The notes below the pieces were generated by a model. It ran no database searches, was not told where the DNA came from, and saw only the letters and a list, made by a program, of their open reading frames with translations. DNA of 64,000 bases from Epithemia pelagica (lineage: Eukaryota > Bacillariophyta > Bacillariophyceae > Surirellales > Surirellaceae). Where the stretch lies: contig OX337228.1 in NCBI GenBank assembly GCA_946965045.2, forward strand, positions 1,736,001 through 1,800,000, given 5' to 3'. Shown here one piece after another: positions 9,036 to 20,100 of the stretch (position 1 is the stretch's first letter; the number at the start of each line of letters is the position of its first letter). The translations under genes were made by a program, and so were the position numbers.

Positions 9036-11416
9036 CTATTCTTGTGGCCCGTACAAGATTTCGGGAGACGACGACCCATCATCCTCGTGTTCGTGAGCTT
9101 GCGAAAAGGTTGTGCGGCTGGGAGTAGTACGACCACGCGGTCGACGACTGCGCCGGGATATGGTCGTAACATCCAATATCGGCTCAGATTGTGGATCCTC
9201 CTCCTGACTCCAATTCATGGGTGAGGAACGATTCGTATACCCTGGTGGCGAGGAGGAGGAGGAGGACGACGACGAGGGCGACGGCGAAATGGCAGCCTCT
9301 TTCCCCCGAGCATTGCTACTGTGGTTGCCCTCGTGGTCGTCGTTCTTGTCCAAGGAACCCTGGTCACTGGCCGTTTCTAACAACAAATTGCGCGAAGCAG
9401 TAGATGAGGGCGAATCGTCCATAGACTGTTGCTGAGGTTGTTTTCGATATCTTTGCCGCTCAGGTTCATCGGGAGGATCTTGTTCTTGGTGGACGTCCAA
9501 TGTTGTTGGCGATGAGGAGGATTGCGCTTGTCGTTCGTGATGTTGTTGCTGGCGTCGTCTTCGCTTGCGTAGATTTCCGTCCGTCGACGACGACCGTGGT
9601 ACCGTGGAGGAGCATGCACCAGCGCTTTGTGTCATGGTTAATGTGGGGAACAAGACCACTGACGAGGCTGCCGTGCTTTGTGAATCACCTGGTTCTCCTT
9701 CTTGATTCATCTCGACTACGGCCTCCTGTGGTTGTTGTTGTTCTGATTGGTGGGGAACAGTTTCTGGATGAAACGTCACAGGAGAAGCTTGACTGGACCC
9801 TTGCGTCAACGGTGGTCGCGGCAACGACGCTTCCTCCTCTTGCTGCTGCTCTCTTGTTTGTTGTCGTTGTCGTTTGGAGTTTGCCTTTTTTCGCTGTCTT
9901 GGCTGCTGTTCTTCCGTGTCAGTAGGAATAATGGCCGTTTGTTCATCATCATCGTTCTCATCATCATCATCATTCTCGTCTTGTTGGAGACAAGCCAAGA
10001 TGAATTCCACGTAGCAGCAGGGAGCCTTGGCGGCAGTTGGTTCCTCATTATTATTTGCCGTAGTATATTGTTTGGAAGGATGATCCAACAAAACTTGATG
10101 TTGCACGGCCATCATACCTTGGGCATTCAAGGTCAAACAACTTTCTTGTGCCGTCTCCAAACCTCGCAAACTAGCCATGAGAGCGGACCATGAAAAGTGA
10201 CTTGTCACCACCTGGCTTGACGACGACGATGATGATGATTGGTTGTGTTCCGTATTGTTGTTTTCGTCCAGAATGGTGTTGGTCAAGAGGTAGTACGGTG
10301 GTACGGTCCAGCAACATTCTCCCATATGTCCTACCGTGGCCATTTCCAAGCCTCGTGTGGGATGGACACGAACCGTCACGACCCGAGCTCCACTGACCAT
10401 TTGCAATTCTGGAATCAACAGAGCCAGGAGCGGAGATGAGACAAGAACACGAGCTGCCAGGGGAGACGATCGAAAGGCACCATGCAAGGTACCCTGTGCT
10501 TGTTGTTGTGTGGAATGGTCGTCATTGTCATTGTCCTCCACACTGTCGGGAGGAGGGAGCATTCCGGGAATGGTAGCCGTCGAAAGTACCGTACCACGAC
10601 GTTCCAACAACAATTCCAATCGCAAATATTCTTGAGTGGCATTGTAAGAGAAGGCCACTTGTGTATGATCCAAGGATTGGGTACCAAATACATGCAAACA
10701 TTCCAAGACCGACGTGAGACTGACACAAAACTGTGTCGATCCACAGTAGGAATCGAGAAAACCCCCCCACACACGGTTTCCGAGAAATGGATCAACAGGG
10801 AAAAGCAAACACACAAACGAAGAGAGAACGATCATAACAATATTAGTTCATGTTCGTCTCTTTTCAGGAAAAGAATCACAAAACTCCAAAAAACCACAAC
10901 AACGCTTCTTTGAGTAGCCTTTGTGTGTGTTCGTACCTCTCCTCCACTGGCCAAGGCTTCTGCTGCCACTGGTTCTTCTTCGTCCTCTGCTGCAGGTTGG
11001 GTGACTGTCGGAGGCGCGGATGCGACTCGATATTCGGTAAACCAGTCGGCCGGAATGTCAATCGAGGCTTGATACTGTTTGGATCGATTGCCTTGGACAT
11101 GAAAGGTGATACCTTGCGCATTGCAAAAGACAGTCAAACATTGAGAACCCGTCAATGACGATGACGACGACGACGGCAAAGAGGAGGCGGTTCCCGTGGA
11201 AGTGGTACTAGTGGTGCTGTTACTCGGTTGCACCAAACAGGAGAGAAGAGAGGCAATCCCCTTGGCCGATGCACATTGACAGGAAACGAGCCATTCGTCT
11301 TCGGCCTCGCTTTGGCCGCCTTGGTCGTCGGTGGCCGTGTCATCATCTTCAATGTTGGGCGTCCGTTCTTCGTCCTCATCGTCGTGCGTGTGTTGTTTTT
11401 CCTCATTGGCCGCCAT
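9036..11416 (-). CDS. RAD1: DNA damage checkpoint clamp subunit RAD1 (9-1-1 complex), with a long low-complexity tail
   Basis: Two exons, complement(9036..10730, 10937..11416), 724 residues. The intron (10936-10731, 206 bp) has a GTACGA donor and CACAG acceptor in phase 0, giving ...LASGGE|FCVSLTSVLECLHVFG..., which aligns with the conserved RAD1 strand leading to 'LTVLLDCLSIFG'. RAD1 forms a PCNA-like ring with RAD9 and HUS1, loaded at damaged DNA to activate ATR. Clamp-type features include CLTVFCNAQGITFHVQG in exon 1 and ESCLTLNAQGMMAVQHQVL, with CCYVEFILACL near residue 400. The last ~300 residues are Q, S, E/D and R-rich and unrelated to the clamp; animal RAD1 is about 280 residues in total. 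The N-terminus is acidic. The gene shares a repeat-bearing upstream region with the divergent TENT4-like gene. Confidence 0.88.
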
Positions 11417-11714
11417 GTTTCTTTCTTCTCTAGAAGGATTCCTTGGGGTTCATTTGTCGTTCATTCATTCGTTCGTTTGATTGCCGTATTGCACATTGTG
11501 AATTGTGATCCGGGGATGACGATAAATGGTGGGGGCCCCTATCTATGGATCAAAGATCTTTAGGGGGCATCGATGGTGGTCAGTGTCATTAAATGGTGGG
11601 GGCCCCGCTTATCTATGGATCAAAGATCTTTATTGTAGGGGGCATCGATAGTGGTCAGTGGTCAGTGTCAACCCCCCCCCTCATTTGTAGAACGACGGTT
11701 ACCATTGGAAGACA
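11417..11714. promoter_or_regulatory. Divergent promoter of RAD1 and the TENT4-like gene
   Basis: 298 bp between the two start codons. It is dominated by the tandem repeat annotated at 11524-11670, followed by a run of nine C residues ending at 11680. No clear TATA box is seen. Confidence 0.5.
11524..11670. repeat. Two imperfect direct repeats with internal palindromes
   Basis: Copy 1 (11524-11588) and copy 2 (11591-11670) share 'aaatggtgggggcccc', 'tatctatggatcaaagatct' and 'agggggcatcgat', and each ends in 'gtggtcagtgtca' or a slightly expanded form of it. Copy 2 carries small insertions ('gct', 'attgt' and a duplicated 'ggtcagt'). Each copy contains the perfect palindromes ggggcccc and aaagatcttt. 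The repeat sits between two divergent genes and could be a duplicated regulatory module. Confidence 0.9.
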
Positions 11715-13559
11715 ATGGACGATACCTCTGTCTTGGTGAAACAAGATACGAGCCTCTCCAAGAAGAAGGAAAAGAAAGAGAAAAAGGAAAAGAAGGAAAA
11801 GAAAGACAAGAAGGAAAAGAAAGAGAAGAAAGCGAAAAAGGAAAAGAAGAAAGAGAAGAAGGAGACGGAAGACGTGGAAGACACTCCGACGATCGAGGAC
11901 GGTTTGGACGACAAGGAGGAGGATGCAGCGATGAGTGACCTTCCACAATCCTCCACAAATACTATGAATGAAGCGGAATGGAAAGATGATGATTTCTTGT
12001 TGTTTGTTACCAAAGACGACGAACCGACCAACCAAGATGACAACGAGACCAACCCTACAACAAACAATGAGGAAGAATCGTCCCTTCCTCCTTGGATGTG
12101 GTTTGATACTCCCGAAACATCGTCCCTCTTGTCGTCATCATCACCCCCCGTATCCTCCAGTGGACGTGGACGACAGAGGCAGCGAAAACAACAACAAGAG
12201 CAAGTGTCTCCCTTGGTACGCTTGCACAATGAAATTGTAGCCTTTATGCAGTTGGTGGAACCCACTGTCGAAGAAATTCAACAACGGCGTGATTTAGTAG
12301 AGCGGATGCGACAATTGGTATTGGTGCAAGCCTTGCCAGACGAAGCACAATCGGTGCAAGTCTTTGGTAGTTTGGCCACTGGTCTCTTTTTGCCCTCGTC
12401 CGACATTGATTTGGTGGTGGTGGTGGGGAATAAAAACAAAAAGAACCAAACAAACAAGAAGGAGGACACCACCACAGGAATCCAGTCGCCACCGGCCAAA
12501 CGAAGACGAATGAATCACGTGAAGGACGAAGAAGACGATGACGACGATGATGATGGCTTGGTTTCGGAAGAACCTGTAGGCGATCAAGCTCCCGAACATT
12601 CCAACGACAACGACAACGACAAGGACGACGACGTCCTAGATATAGAGGAGGCAATTCCTCGCCTATTGCATACCTTGGCGGATACCATTCGAACTGAATG
12701 GTATTCTGAATTGAGCTACTTGGAAGTGATTGAACAAACTCGAATACCCTTGGTCAAATTGACCCATGTGCCCACGGGGTGCAATGTCGATTTTTCCTTT
12801 TCAACGGACGAACAGCCCTCGGGTGTGCAAGCGGCTAAATTGGTCTCGAGCTATTTGGAAAAATTGCCACCGGTGCGGCCTCTCACGTACACTCTCAAGT
12901 ACTTTTTGGCCATTCGAGGACTCAATGAACCCTACTCGGGCGGAGTTGGATCCTTCTTACTCCAACTCATGATTGTAGCCTATTTGCAACAACGACACAA
13001 TCATCATCAACGACTCCAATCGCAGCAATGGGCAACCAATACAGAACTGCAAAATTTGGGAAGTCTGTTGATGGAATTTTTGGAGTTTTATGGGTGTCAA
13101 TTCAACTATGTCACTACAGGGATTTCGCTTTTGGAGGGTGGAAAGTTCTTTCCCAAGGGACACCGGCCGGATCCTTTTTGGAAACCAGACCGGCCCTTTC
13201 ATTTGGCCATGGAAAATCCCATGGATACTAGTTTGGACGTTGGATCGGGGAGTTTCCGAATCAACATGGTACAACGGGCCTTTGCCACGGCACACAAACT
13301 CTTGGCCACGCAATTGGCATGTCCACACTATCTTCCCAAGGAAGATGCAGGAAATGGAAACGATCCAAATACAACCAGCAGCATCTTGGATTCCATTCTC
13401 CGGCCCAACGAGGCATTGTTGGACCGTGCACGCAAGCGACGACGACAACTCCAAAAGGAACAAGCAGAACTTGTTCCACCATCTCCTCCTCACGGAGCCT
13501 TGGCCGCTTCGAGGCCCGATGGAACCAAGAACAAGAGGAAATTCGCACGGAAACGATAG
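11715..13559 (+). CDS. Non-canonical poly(A) polymerase, TRF4/PAPD5 (TENT4)-like
   Basis: Single exon, 614 residues. The core is a DNA polymerase beta-type nucleotidyltransferase: helix VSPLVRLHNEIVAFMQLVEPT (from ~165), VFGSLATGLFLPSSDIDL with G218-S219 and catalytic D230/D232, and the third Asp at D359 in GCNVDFSF. The PAP-associated region follows with LTYTLKYFLAIRGLNEPYSGGVGSF and LLMEFLEFYGCQFNY. TRF4 proteins add short oligo(A) tails to nuclear RNAs, marking them for exosome decay as part of TRAMP. Two oddities are visible: an N-terminal lysine/glutamate block (about residues 16-50) and an ~80-residue acidic insert (about 240-320) between the second and third catalytic aspartates. The C-terminus is basic. 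The gene ends 30 bp from the convergent PPR gene. Confidence 0.9.
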   Translation: MDDTSVLVKQDTSLSKKKEKKEKKEKKEKKDKKEKKEKKAKKEKKKEKKETEDVEDTPTIEDGLDDKEEDAAMSDLPQSSTNTMNEAEWKDDDFLLFVTKDDEPTNQDDNETNPTTNNEEESSLPPWMWFDTPETSSLLSSSSPPVSSSGRGRQRQRKQQQEQVSPLVRLHNEIVAFMQLVEPTVEEIQQRRDLVERMRQLVLVQALPDEAQSVQVFGSLATGLFLPSSDIDLVVVVGNKNKKNQTNKKEDTTTGIQSPPAKRRRMNHVKDEEDDDDDDDGLVSEEPVGDQAPEHSNDNDNDKDDDVLDIEEAIPRLLHTLADTIRTEWYSELSYLEVIEQTRIPLVKLTHVPTGCNVDFSFSTDEQPSGVQAAKLVSSYLEKLPPVRPLTYTLKYFLAIRGLNEPYSGGVGSFLLQLMIVAYLQQRHNHHQRLQSQQWATNTELQNLGSLLMEFLEFYGCQFNYVTTGISLLEGGKFFPKGHRPDPFWKPDRPFHLAMENPMDTSLDVGSGSFRINMVQRAFATAHKLLATQLACPHYLPKEDAGNGNDPNTTSSILDSILRPNEALLDRARKRRRQLQKEQAELVPPSPPHGALAASRPDGTKNKRKFARKR

Positions 13560-13589
13560 ACCGTATCCTCGGTGAATCGATCGCACGTA

Positions 13590-16334
13590 TTATCGTTTGG
13601 TTCGTTGCCATTTGGATCCTCGTGTATCGAGTTGGATGGAGTCGTCGGTATACAAGCTTGTCGCCCGATCAATTACTTGCAATCGCAGTTCTTGAAATTG
13701 CATGGGCGACACATTGAGACTGGCACCATGCATGATAGGTTTAGTCAGTTGACCGTCGTCGGCACACAATTCCACCATTTCTCGGACCCATTGCCACTTT
13801 TTCTCTTTATCCGAGACTTGAGTATTGATCACGCGGAGCATGGTCAAGTAGGTAATGTGATTGGCCCCCACTGTGTTGCGGGCTTCCTCAAATACCTTCA
13901 TGGCAATCTCAAAGACGCGCTTGGGTCGATCCTTGGGGTGGACACTAAAGGCACACGCGTTCAAGACGTTGTTGTAGGTTTCAATCAGGGGCGCTACAGC
14001 GGCCGATTGCATACGACGCAAAATGTCCAAGGCCACCTGGGCCTTACCTGGCGTCGTTGATTTGGCAATGGCATTGATACAGCAATTGTATGTCAAATGA
14101 TGAGGCCGCATACTGGCTTGGCCTTTCAAATGAACTTCTTCCAAATGATCCAGTAGGGCCACCGCCCGTTGCATCGAGTCGTGTCGTCCCCTCGTAGCAA
14201 AGCAGTTCAAGACATTGGTAAAGGTATAGACATCAGGATTGACATCATCAAACCCCTTTTCATGCAATTCTCGCATCTCTTTCAACACGGACTCTGCTTT
14301 TTCAATCGAATCTCGTCGTTTGGCTTTGGCCAATGCTTTGAGATAGGTATCATAGGTATAACGGTTCGGTGCTGGTACGTCGTTTCCTCCTTGCGAGGAG
14401 GATCCATTGGTACCATTTGCTTTTTTCTGTTCCTCATACGAGGCCAAGGCTATGCGACGCATTTTGGCCACCATGGCTTCAATCTTTTCAAAGGCATCGG
14501 GACGATTGCTCTTGAAGCAGGCCACCAATAAGGAATTGCAGGCGGTTGTATCGACACGAATCGATGGATCGCCATCCTTTTGCTTTTGTTCCATTTCCTT
14601 GAGCAGGGCTTCTACCATGTAGCTGGCTCTTGGCAATCCGCTCTTGGCAATTAAATTCATGAGACTATTGTACAGGATGGAATCAGGTTTGGGTAAATGC
14701 TGATTGGACGGCGATCCCAGTCGGCGAAATAATGTACAGGCTCGTTGGACCTTGTCCTTGAGGTGGGATCGAGCATAGCATTTCATCAAGGTATTGTACG
14801 AACTAATCAGGGGACAGGTGTCCCGCGTGTAGCCCTTGGCGGCATGGTATCGTTCTTGGAGACGTAACAAGTTTTCAAATCGTTCGGCGGATTCACCCAA
14901 ATCGGCAAATGCCCATCGTCGAAAAACACACTGAAAGGACCAGGAATTGGGGTGCAATTCGCGATTCGTATGTCGTAACATGCGCTCCAAATGTTCTTCT
15001 GCCAAAAGTGCACCATCACGACCAGAGATTTCGTGTCGACGACAGGAAATGTCAATGGCAATAAAGTACTGATGGTAGCACAACAAATCCGGTTTCACTG
15101 CTGGATAATCTTGAGACAATTGGTCCATTTTCAGCAAGAGACGCAAAACAATTTGGCGATTGTTGTGGCTCTCCAATTGTGACGAGAAAGTCGACGAAGG
15201 AGTGGGCAAGGATGAGGGGTGGTGCTTGCCATTGTTGTCCTTGTTCGTATTTTTATGTTGTAAGGCCGAGAAGACCAGATCTTCTTCATCATCCTGACAG
15301 TCAGATTCTGCACTTGGAGGGAGGGAATTTGCATAGGCATGCATAATGGCTGCATAAGAAATGGAATTGGGAGGGAAGGAGCACTGTCCATTTTCGTACC
15401 ATTGGTACCATTGCGATAAGAAATGAACCGCCTTGCCAGGTCCTTCCGCATGACCCGATCGGGCATAGGACCACAACATCATATTCAAGGTTTCGCGGGG
15501 CGGCCATTCTTCCTGCTCCAGCTGGTCTTGGCTATGCTCCGCTGCCGTGTTGTTGTTATGATGATAGCCATTTTTGTCAGCTGTGGCGTTGGACCACGGT
15601 ACGATTGCGGTAGTTGCCACAGTTTGACTGGAATTGGCTGGTACAACAAGTTCCTCTTCTTGTTGGCCTTTTGGAGGTGCTCCAATGGGATTGTACTGGT
15701 CCATCATGTGTTGAATAATTTCTTGGGCTCGATCCAAGCCGGAAATGTCTCCACTTTTGGTCCAACTGGTAATCAACGAGATATAGGCTGGCGCCAAAAT
15801 CCATCGATTCAAGAGGGTATTACCTGCCGCTTGTTCTTGCCGCAATCGATACACAACACGTTCCATGGTGACCGAGACTTGGGGTCGTCGTCGAATTTCC
15901 GAAACCTTTTGAAGCAAGAACAAGGCCTTGTCTATCATGGAACGATCCAAGGCACCAACAGGTACGGCTGTTCCATTGGGTTTGACAAACAATAGGGATG
16001 CTTCTTTCTCCACTTGCCAAGTGGAGTAGGGATAATACTGGTTTGGATTGGGATGCGCAGCATTATAATAACCATTTTGGTTGTTCGAAGCAAAAGTGGT
16101 AGAAGAACTCGTCGTTGTCACTCCATAATGATGGTTCTCATTCTCCTCGTTCCTACGGTGACTATTGTGCGTGGGCGTTGCCCTTTTGTGGGTGGAAACA
16201 ATCGAGGCAACCACCAAGCTTCTTTGGCTGGTGGTCAAGAGGGCATCCAGTCTCGTAAGGCTGAAGCAACACCACCAAAAGGTTGAAATGGCGGCGGTTA
16301 CCACCCACCCGCTTCTCTTTCTTCGCATCCTCAA
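13590..16334 (-). CDS. Pentatricopeptide repeat (PPR) protein
   Basis: Single exon, 914 residues. The C-terminal ~450 residues are a run of 35-residue helix pairs with the PPR pattern (for example YTYDTYLKALAKAKRRDS, DVYTFTNVLNCFATRGRHDS, HLTYNCCINAIAKSTTPGKA and IETYNNVLNACAFSVH). PPR proteins bind organellar RNA sequence-specifically and act in processing, stability or translation. The N-terminus is basic and then hydrophobic (MRMRRKRSGWVVTAAISTFWWCCFSLTRLDA), consistent with a signal or organelle-import segment. No clear ASAFAP junction is present, so mitochondrion versus plastid is undecided. Residues ~40-130 and 230-370 are N/H/T-rich spacers. No DYW or SMR domain is visible. Confidence 0.88.
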   Translation of the reverse strand: MRMRRKRSGWVVTAAISTFWWCCFSLTRLDALLTTSQRSLVVASIVSTHKRATPTHNSHRRNEENENHHYGVTTTSSSTTFASNNQNGYYNAAHPNPNQYYPYSTWQVEKEASLLFVKPNGTAVPVGALDRSMIDKALFLLQKVSEIRRRPQVSVTMERVVYRLRQEQAAGNTLLNRWILAPAYISLITSWTKSGDISGLDRAQEIIQHMMDQYNPIGAPPKGQQEEELVVPANSSQTVATTAIVPWSNATADKNGYHHNNNTAAEHSQDQLEQEEWPPRETLNMMLWSYARSGHAEGPGKAVHFLSQWYQWYENGQCSFPPNSISYAAIMHAYANSLPPSAESDCQDDEEDLVFSALQHKNTNKDNNGKHHPSSLPTPSSTFSSQLESHNNRQIVLRLLLKMDQLSQDYPAVKPDLLCYHQYFIAIDISCRRHEISGRDGALLAEEHLERMLRHTNRELHPNSWSFQCVFRRWAFADLGESAERFENLLRLQERYHAAKGYTRDTCPLISSYNTLMKCYARSHLKDKVQRACTLFRRLGSPSNQHLPKPDSILYNSLMNLIAKSGLPRASYMVEALLKEMEQKQKDGDPSIRVDTTACNSLLVACFKSNRPDAFEKIEAMVAKMRRIALASYEEQKKANGTNGSSSQGGNDVPAPNRYTYDTYLKALAKAKRRDSIEKAESVLKEMRELHEKGFDDVNPDVYTFTNVLNCFATRGRHDSMQRAVALLDHLEEVHLKGQASMRPHHLTYNCCINAIAKSTTPGKAQVALDILRRMQSAAVAPLIETYNNVLNACAFSVHPKDRPKRVFEIAMKVFEEARNTVGANHITYLTMLRVINTQVSDKEKKWQWVREMVELCADDGQLTKPIMHGASLNVSPMQFQELRLQVIDRATSLYTDDSIQLDTRGSKWQRTKR

Positions 16335-17141
16335 GGAACGAAGGAATGTACCAATGAGAGTATGTCAAGCCGGCCGTGTGTTATGGTGTGTACTTGAAGA
16401 AGACAAACAACTCTCTTTCATCCATTCATGACAAGCAATCGAGGACGGGCACCACTACCACAACAACAAAACAGGACTTGCGCCTATTGGGACCGCCCAC
16501 AGTTCCTTTTGGTTGGAGAATCCTTTCCTGCAATAGTTCGGGTGCTCTCCACAGAAGATTGCGTTCTTGAAAAAATGGCACCGCTACTAAATCGCCATAC
16601 GAGGCCACGCCCTCTTTTGCCTTGCACAAACGATTCGTCGTACGATCCAGTCTATCGTGGAGCCAACGTTGTCGTCCTGACGAGAGAATACGAATGATGT
16701 TGCAGCAAAGAATAACACAAACCTCAACAATACACACAGAAACAGAATGTGATGGGTTCGTCCCTTTTTTTGTTATTGTTGTGCGTGTGTGCGTGGTCCG
16801 TGTTGGTGCGTGGTGTGTTCGCCGCGTCTCTTCGTCTGTCTGCCGCCATCATGGGCCGACCGTTGCCCCAAAACACAACACATAGGCACCATATTAGCAG
16901 CCGCTATATAAACATGGCTTTCCAGTTTCAAGTGGACCAAGTGAAAGAACGAAACACCCAGGTTGATTCTATGAACAAGTATCTCTCTAAAGACGTAATC
17001 GCTTCTTCTTAGGGAGAAAGGAAACAATTTCCCAAACGCGTCTCAACGCATTGTTTATCCGTAGCCGCGGATGTCGCTTTTTGCATTGCGCGATTCTGGT
17101 TTCCAATTGATACTCCCAGGCAACTGCGCGTCTATATATAT
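16335..17141. other. Intergenic, no convincing gene
   Basis: 807 bp between the start of the PPR gene and the stop of the dioxygenase-hydrolase gene, both minus strand. A TATA-like 'ctatataaac' at 16903-16912 is followed at once by a 32-codon frame (16914-17012), too close for normal initiation. I do not call that frame a gene. The rest should be PPR promoter and 3' UTR. Confidence 0.5.
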
Positions 17142-20100
17142 CTATGAGCCTTGTTCCACCGCCGCGGCAAGTTCGACAAGCGCTTCTTCCACCAATGAGC
17201 TCAACACACCTTGTTCTCGTAAATGCAAGGACAGTACATGATCGTCATAGTCGTGCGCAATCAACTGCAGGTTCTCTTGCTGGTTGGATGCTGGCTGTTG
17301 TAGTGGTGTCGACGACAACAAACTCACTTGTCGGACATCTTCCGGACAATAACGACCGTAATGGATGCGATACCGAGTTCTTTGCTTGCAAGACGACGAC
17401 GCTGTTCCTTGTACCGATTCCAAAATTTGGGTTTGATAGTCTTGTCGAAGGGTGGAGGTGAAATCGCATCGAGTAATGGCGGGATAGGATTGCAAATCAA
17501 TTTGGGGGGTAAAACACAAGACACCGTGCGCCAAGGAGGAAAATCGGAGTGCGGCACCTCCACCCATGGAATCTCCCAAGTACAGGATACAACGGTATCC
17601 TGCCACTCGTTGCGTCAATTCCTTCAAATAATAGGAATATCCCTGCCATTGACATGTGGGATCTTGACTATACCACGAAAAGGCCGGATCCAACACTTGT
17701 AAGACATGCCACTTGCTTTGTGGAGGTGTCCCACCAATGGTCGTGTTGTCCTTTGGTTCTTGTTGCTGCTTTGACAAGAAACTTTGAATGGTGCCATTCC
17801 ACTCCGGTCGCGCCAGGCCCGATCCCAAACTACTAAAGACCACCAACAAATTGCATTCGGCCCGTGCTTCAAGGTCGTTTGGTTTATCGTGCCAAAAGGC
17901 AAATCGGTCTTTTCCACCATGCCACCATGACGAAAAGGCTTCCTCCAACAGCACAGATGGTACTTGTGCTGCACCAGTGCTACTCTCTTTCTTCTTACCC
18001 AATCTTGTGGATGCCTCATGAGCCTTGAACAAGGCCAAAAGGAAACAAACCGAAAATTCATTCACGGGCAATAACGATCCCGCCCGTCGAGCCAAACTGG
18101 GAGATTCCATGATCCACATGGTACCCGTCAATTGATACAAAGCCTGGACATCACTCAAATCAGTACTAATACTAGCAAAATCCTTCTTTTCTTCATCATC
18201 CTTGTCTGTCTGGGCTCGTTTTCGCGCGGCCTTGGCGGTGGCCAATACCTCTTGTTTACGCTCACGTGACGCTGGATTCAAGAGTGCGGCAATCAACTCT
18301 TGGTACATGTCATGCTTTTCTGTTTCCGAACAATTCAAAAAGGTTAAAACAAACGTCATGGCAGCCATGTAATAATTCGGTTCCTGACGTCCCTGCTTTT
18401 GTTGTTCCTCCCACAGGTGCAAATCAAATCGGGTGGTGTAATGGGGATGACCGGCAACGTCGTCCGTCGAGTCATTTGGTACGTCTTTGCTCATGACCAA
18501 TCGATAGAGTTGGTGACAAGCCGCTCGGGCATATTCCTTTTCGGCAATGGTTTGCGGTGACTCTTGTTTTTCGTCTTCTCCTTCTTGTGCAAACATGTGT
18601 TGTTCTTGAAACCAATCACGAGCTAGGGTAAAGTACAAGACGGGTCGATCTTGAAGACTGAGATTGGCCAAACCACGATGAAAGACACGGACGTCAAAAA
18701 CAATGGCGGATCCGGCCGGAACAAGTGCCCGAATGGCCCGTTCATGACAGGGTGAGACCGCGTGTTGTGAATTCTTGTCCTTGTCTTGTTGCTGTGCCCA
18801 CAAGACGAGATCTGGTGCCCATTCATTGTAATAGGCATCGACATGAGAGCGAGGGACGAACTCGGTTGTTCCATTTTCTTCGTCAACATTAATGAGGGGA
18901 ACAAACACATTGAAACAATGGGTCGGATGATGCTTTTGAGGGTTGGCAAACAAGGAGGGACCATCGCGATGCCAAAATTGTGCCGGTGGTACTGGATCCT
19001 CTTGAGAGGCTCGTGCAAAGGCATGGACTACACCTCCATGCAATACCTTGAGCGTCGGAAAGGACGATGCTGCATCTCCTTCTCCTTCGGTTGGAAACAA
19101 GAGACGACCAAGTTGTTGCGCAAGTTTTTGAGCCAATTGTGCCAGGGGAGACTGTGAATCCGACAAGATGCCATAGCGATTGTCCACGCGATGTCCTGGT
19201 CGTTGTCGAACATGGACCATGTCGAACGCCTCTGCTCCGTTCACGGACAAACCCAAAGGATCCAATTTGTCTCGTTGCAATTGTTCCAAAGCCTTGTCTG
19301 CTTGTTGTCGATAGGAGTCGAGTAGCGTATCCATGGTAGAGCTGCCGTCATGGTTATCCTCGGAATACAAAGACGTGAGCAAGTCGGGGACAATGACCAT
19401 GCCATATTCGTCAAAGATTTGCCCAATTCGTTCATCTACCTTGTCGTCGTCATGATCCACCCGGACCGTGGTCGTGACTGTTTCCATGGTGATAGGCTTT
19501 GGGGTGCTATCCCGGTTGTCCTTCTTTTCTGACGGCGACACAACGGCTTGTGAATCTTGCTGTTTGTCAGGTCGACGAATCAAGGCTTTGGTCGCTCGCT
19601 CCAGTGCCTCGATTTGTTCCTTTGTTTGCTTCGATGCATTCGGACTTGTTGGAAAAGACTTGTCGAAATGAAGTTGTCCTAATCGATATATGTCCCTCCA
19701 TTGGTCCCATAAGGCTTGACACGCTTGTTGAACATGACAAAAGGATATGTTCTGGTCCGAGTTGGTGAGTGCATCTTGTGTCGGTTGTTGCTGTTGTTGT
19801 TGAAGGATGCCTCGTAAACTCCGTTGCAAACCAGATTTTTTAAATCGCGACAGGGGTGGACAATATGGCCAATCCTGCTGTAATCGTTGAACCGTTTGCC
19901 ATACCATTCGAGCACTAGGGGCTGTCGTATTGCGATTGTTATTCGTCGAGTCATTTTGGTGATCCATATAGTCCTTCAAGACCTTGGATGTGGATTGCAA
20001 GTCAAACCCTTGCAAGGCCTTACGAAATTTTCCATGATACAATCCTTCTCGTATCCGTGTGACTTCAATCAAGACGAATTGGGCTCGAGGAACTACCAGC

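Noticed and set aside
16914-17012. 32-codon small ORF right after a TATA-like sequence
   Set aside because: The TATA-like element is only a few bases before the ATG, too near for transcription to start upstream of it; no family support.
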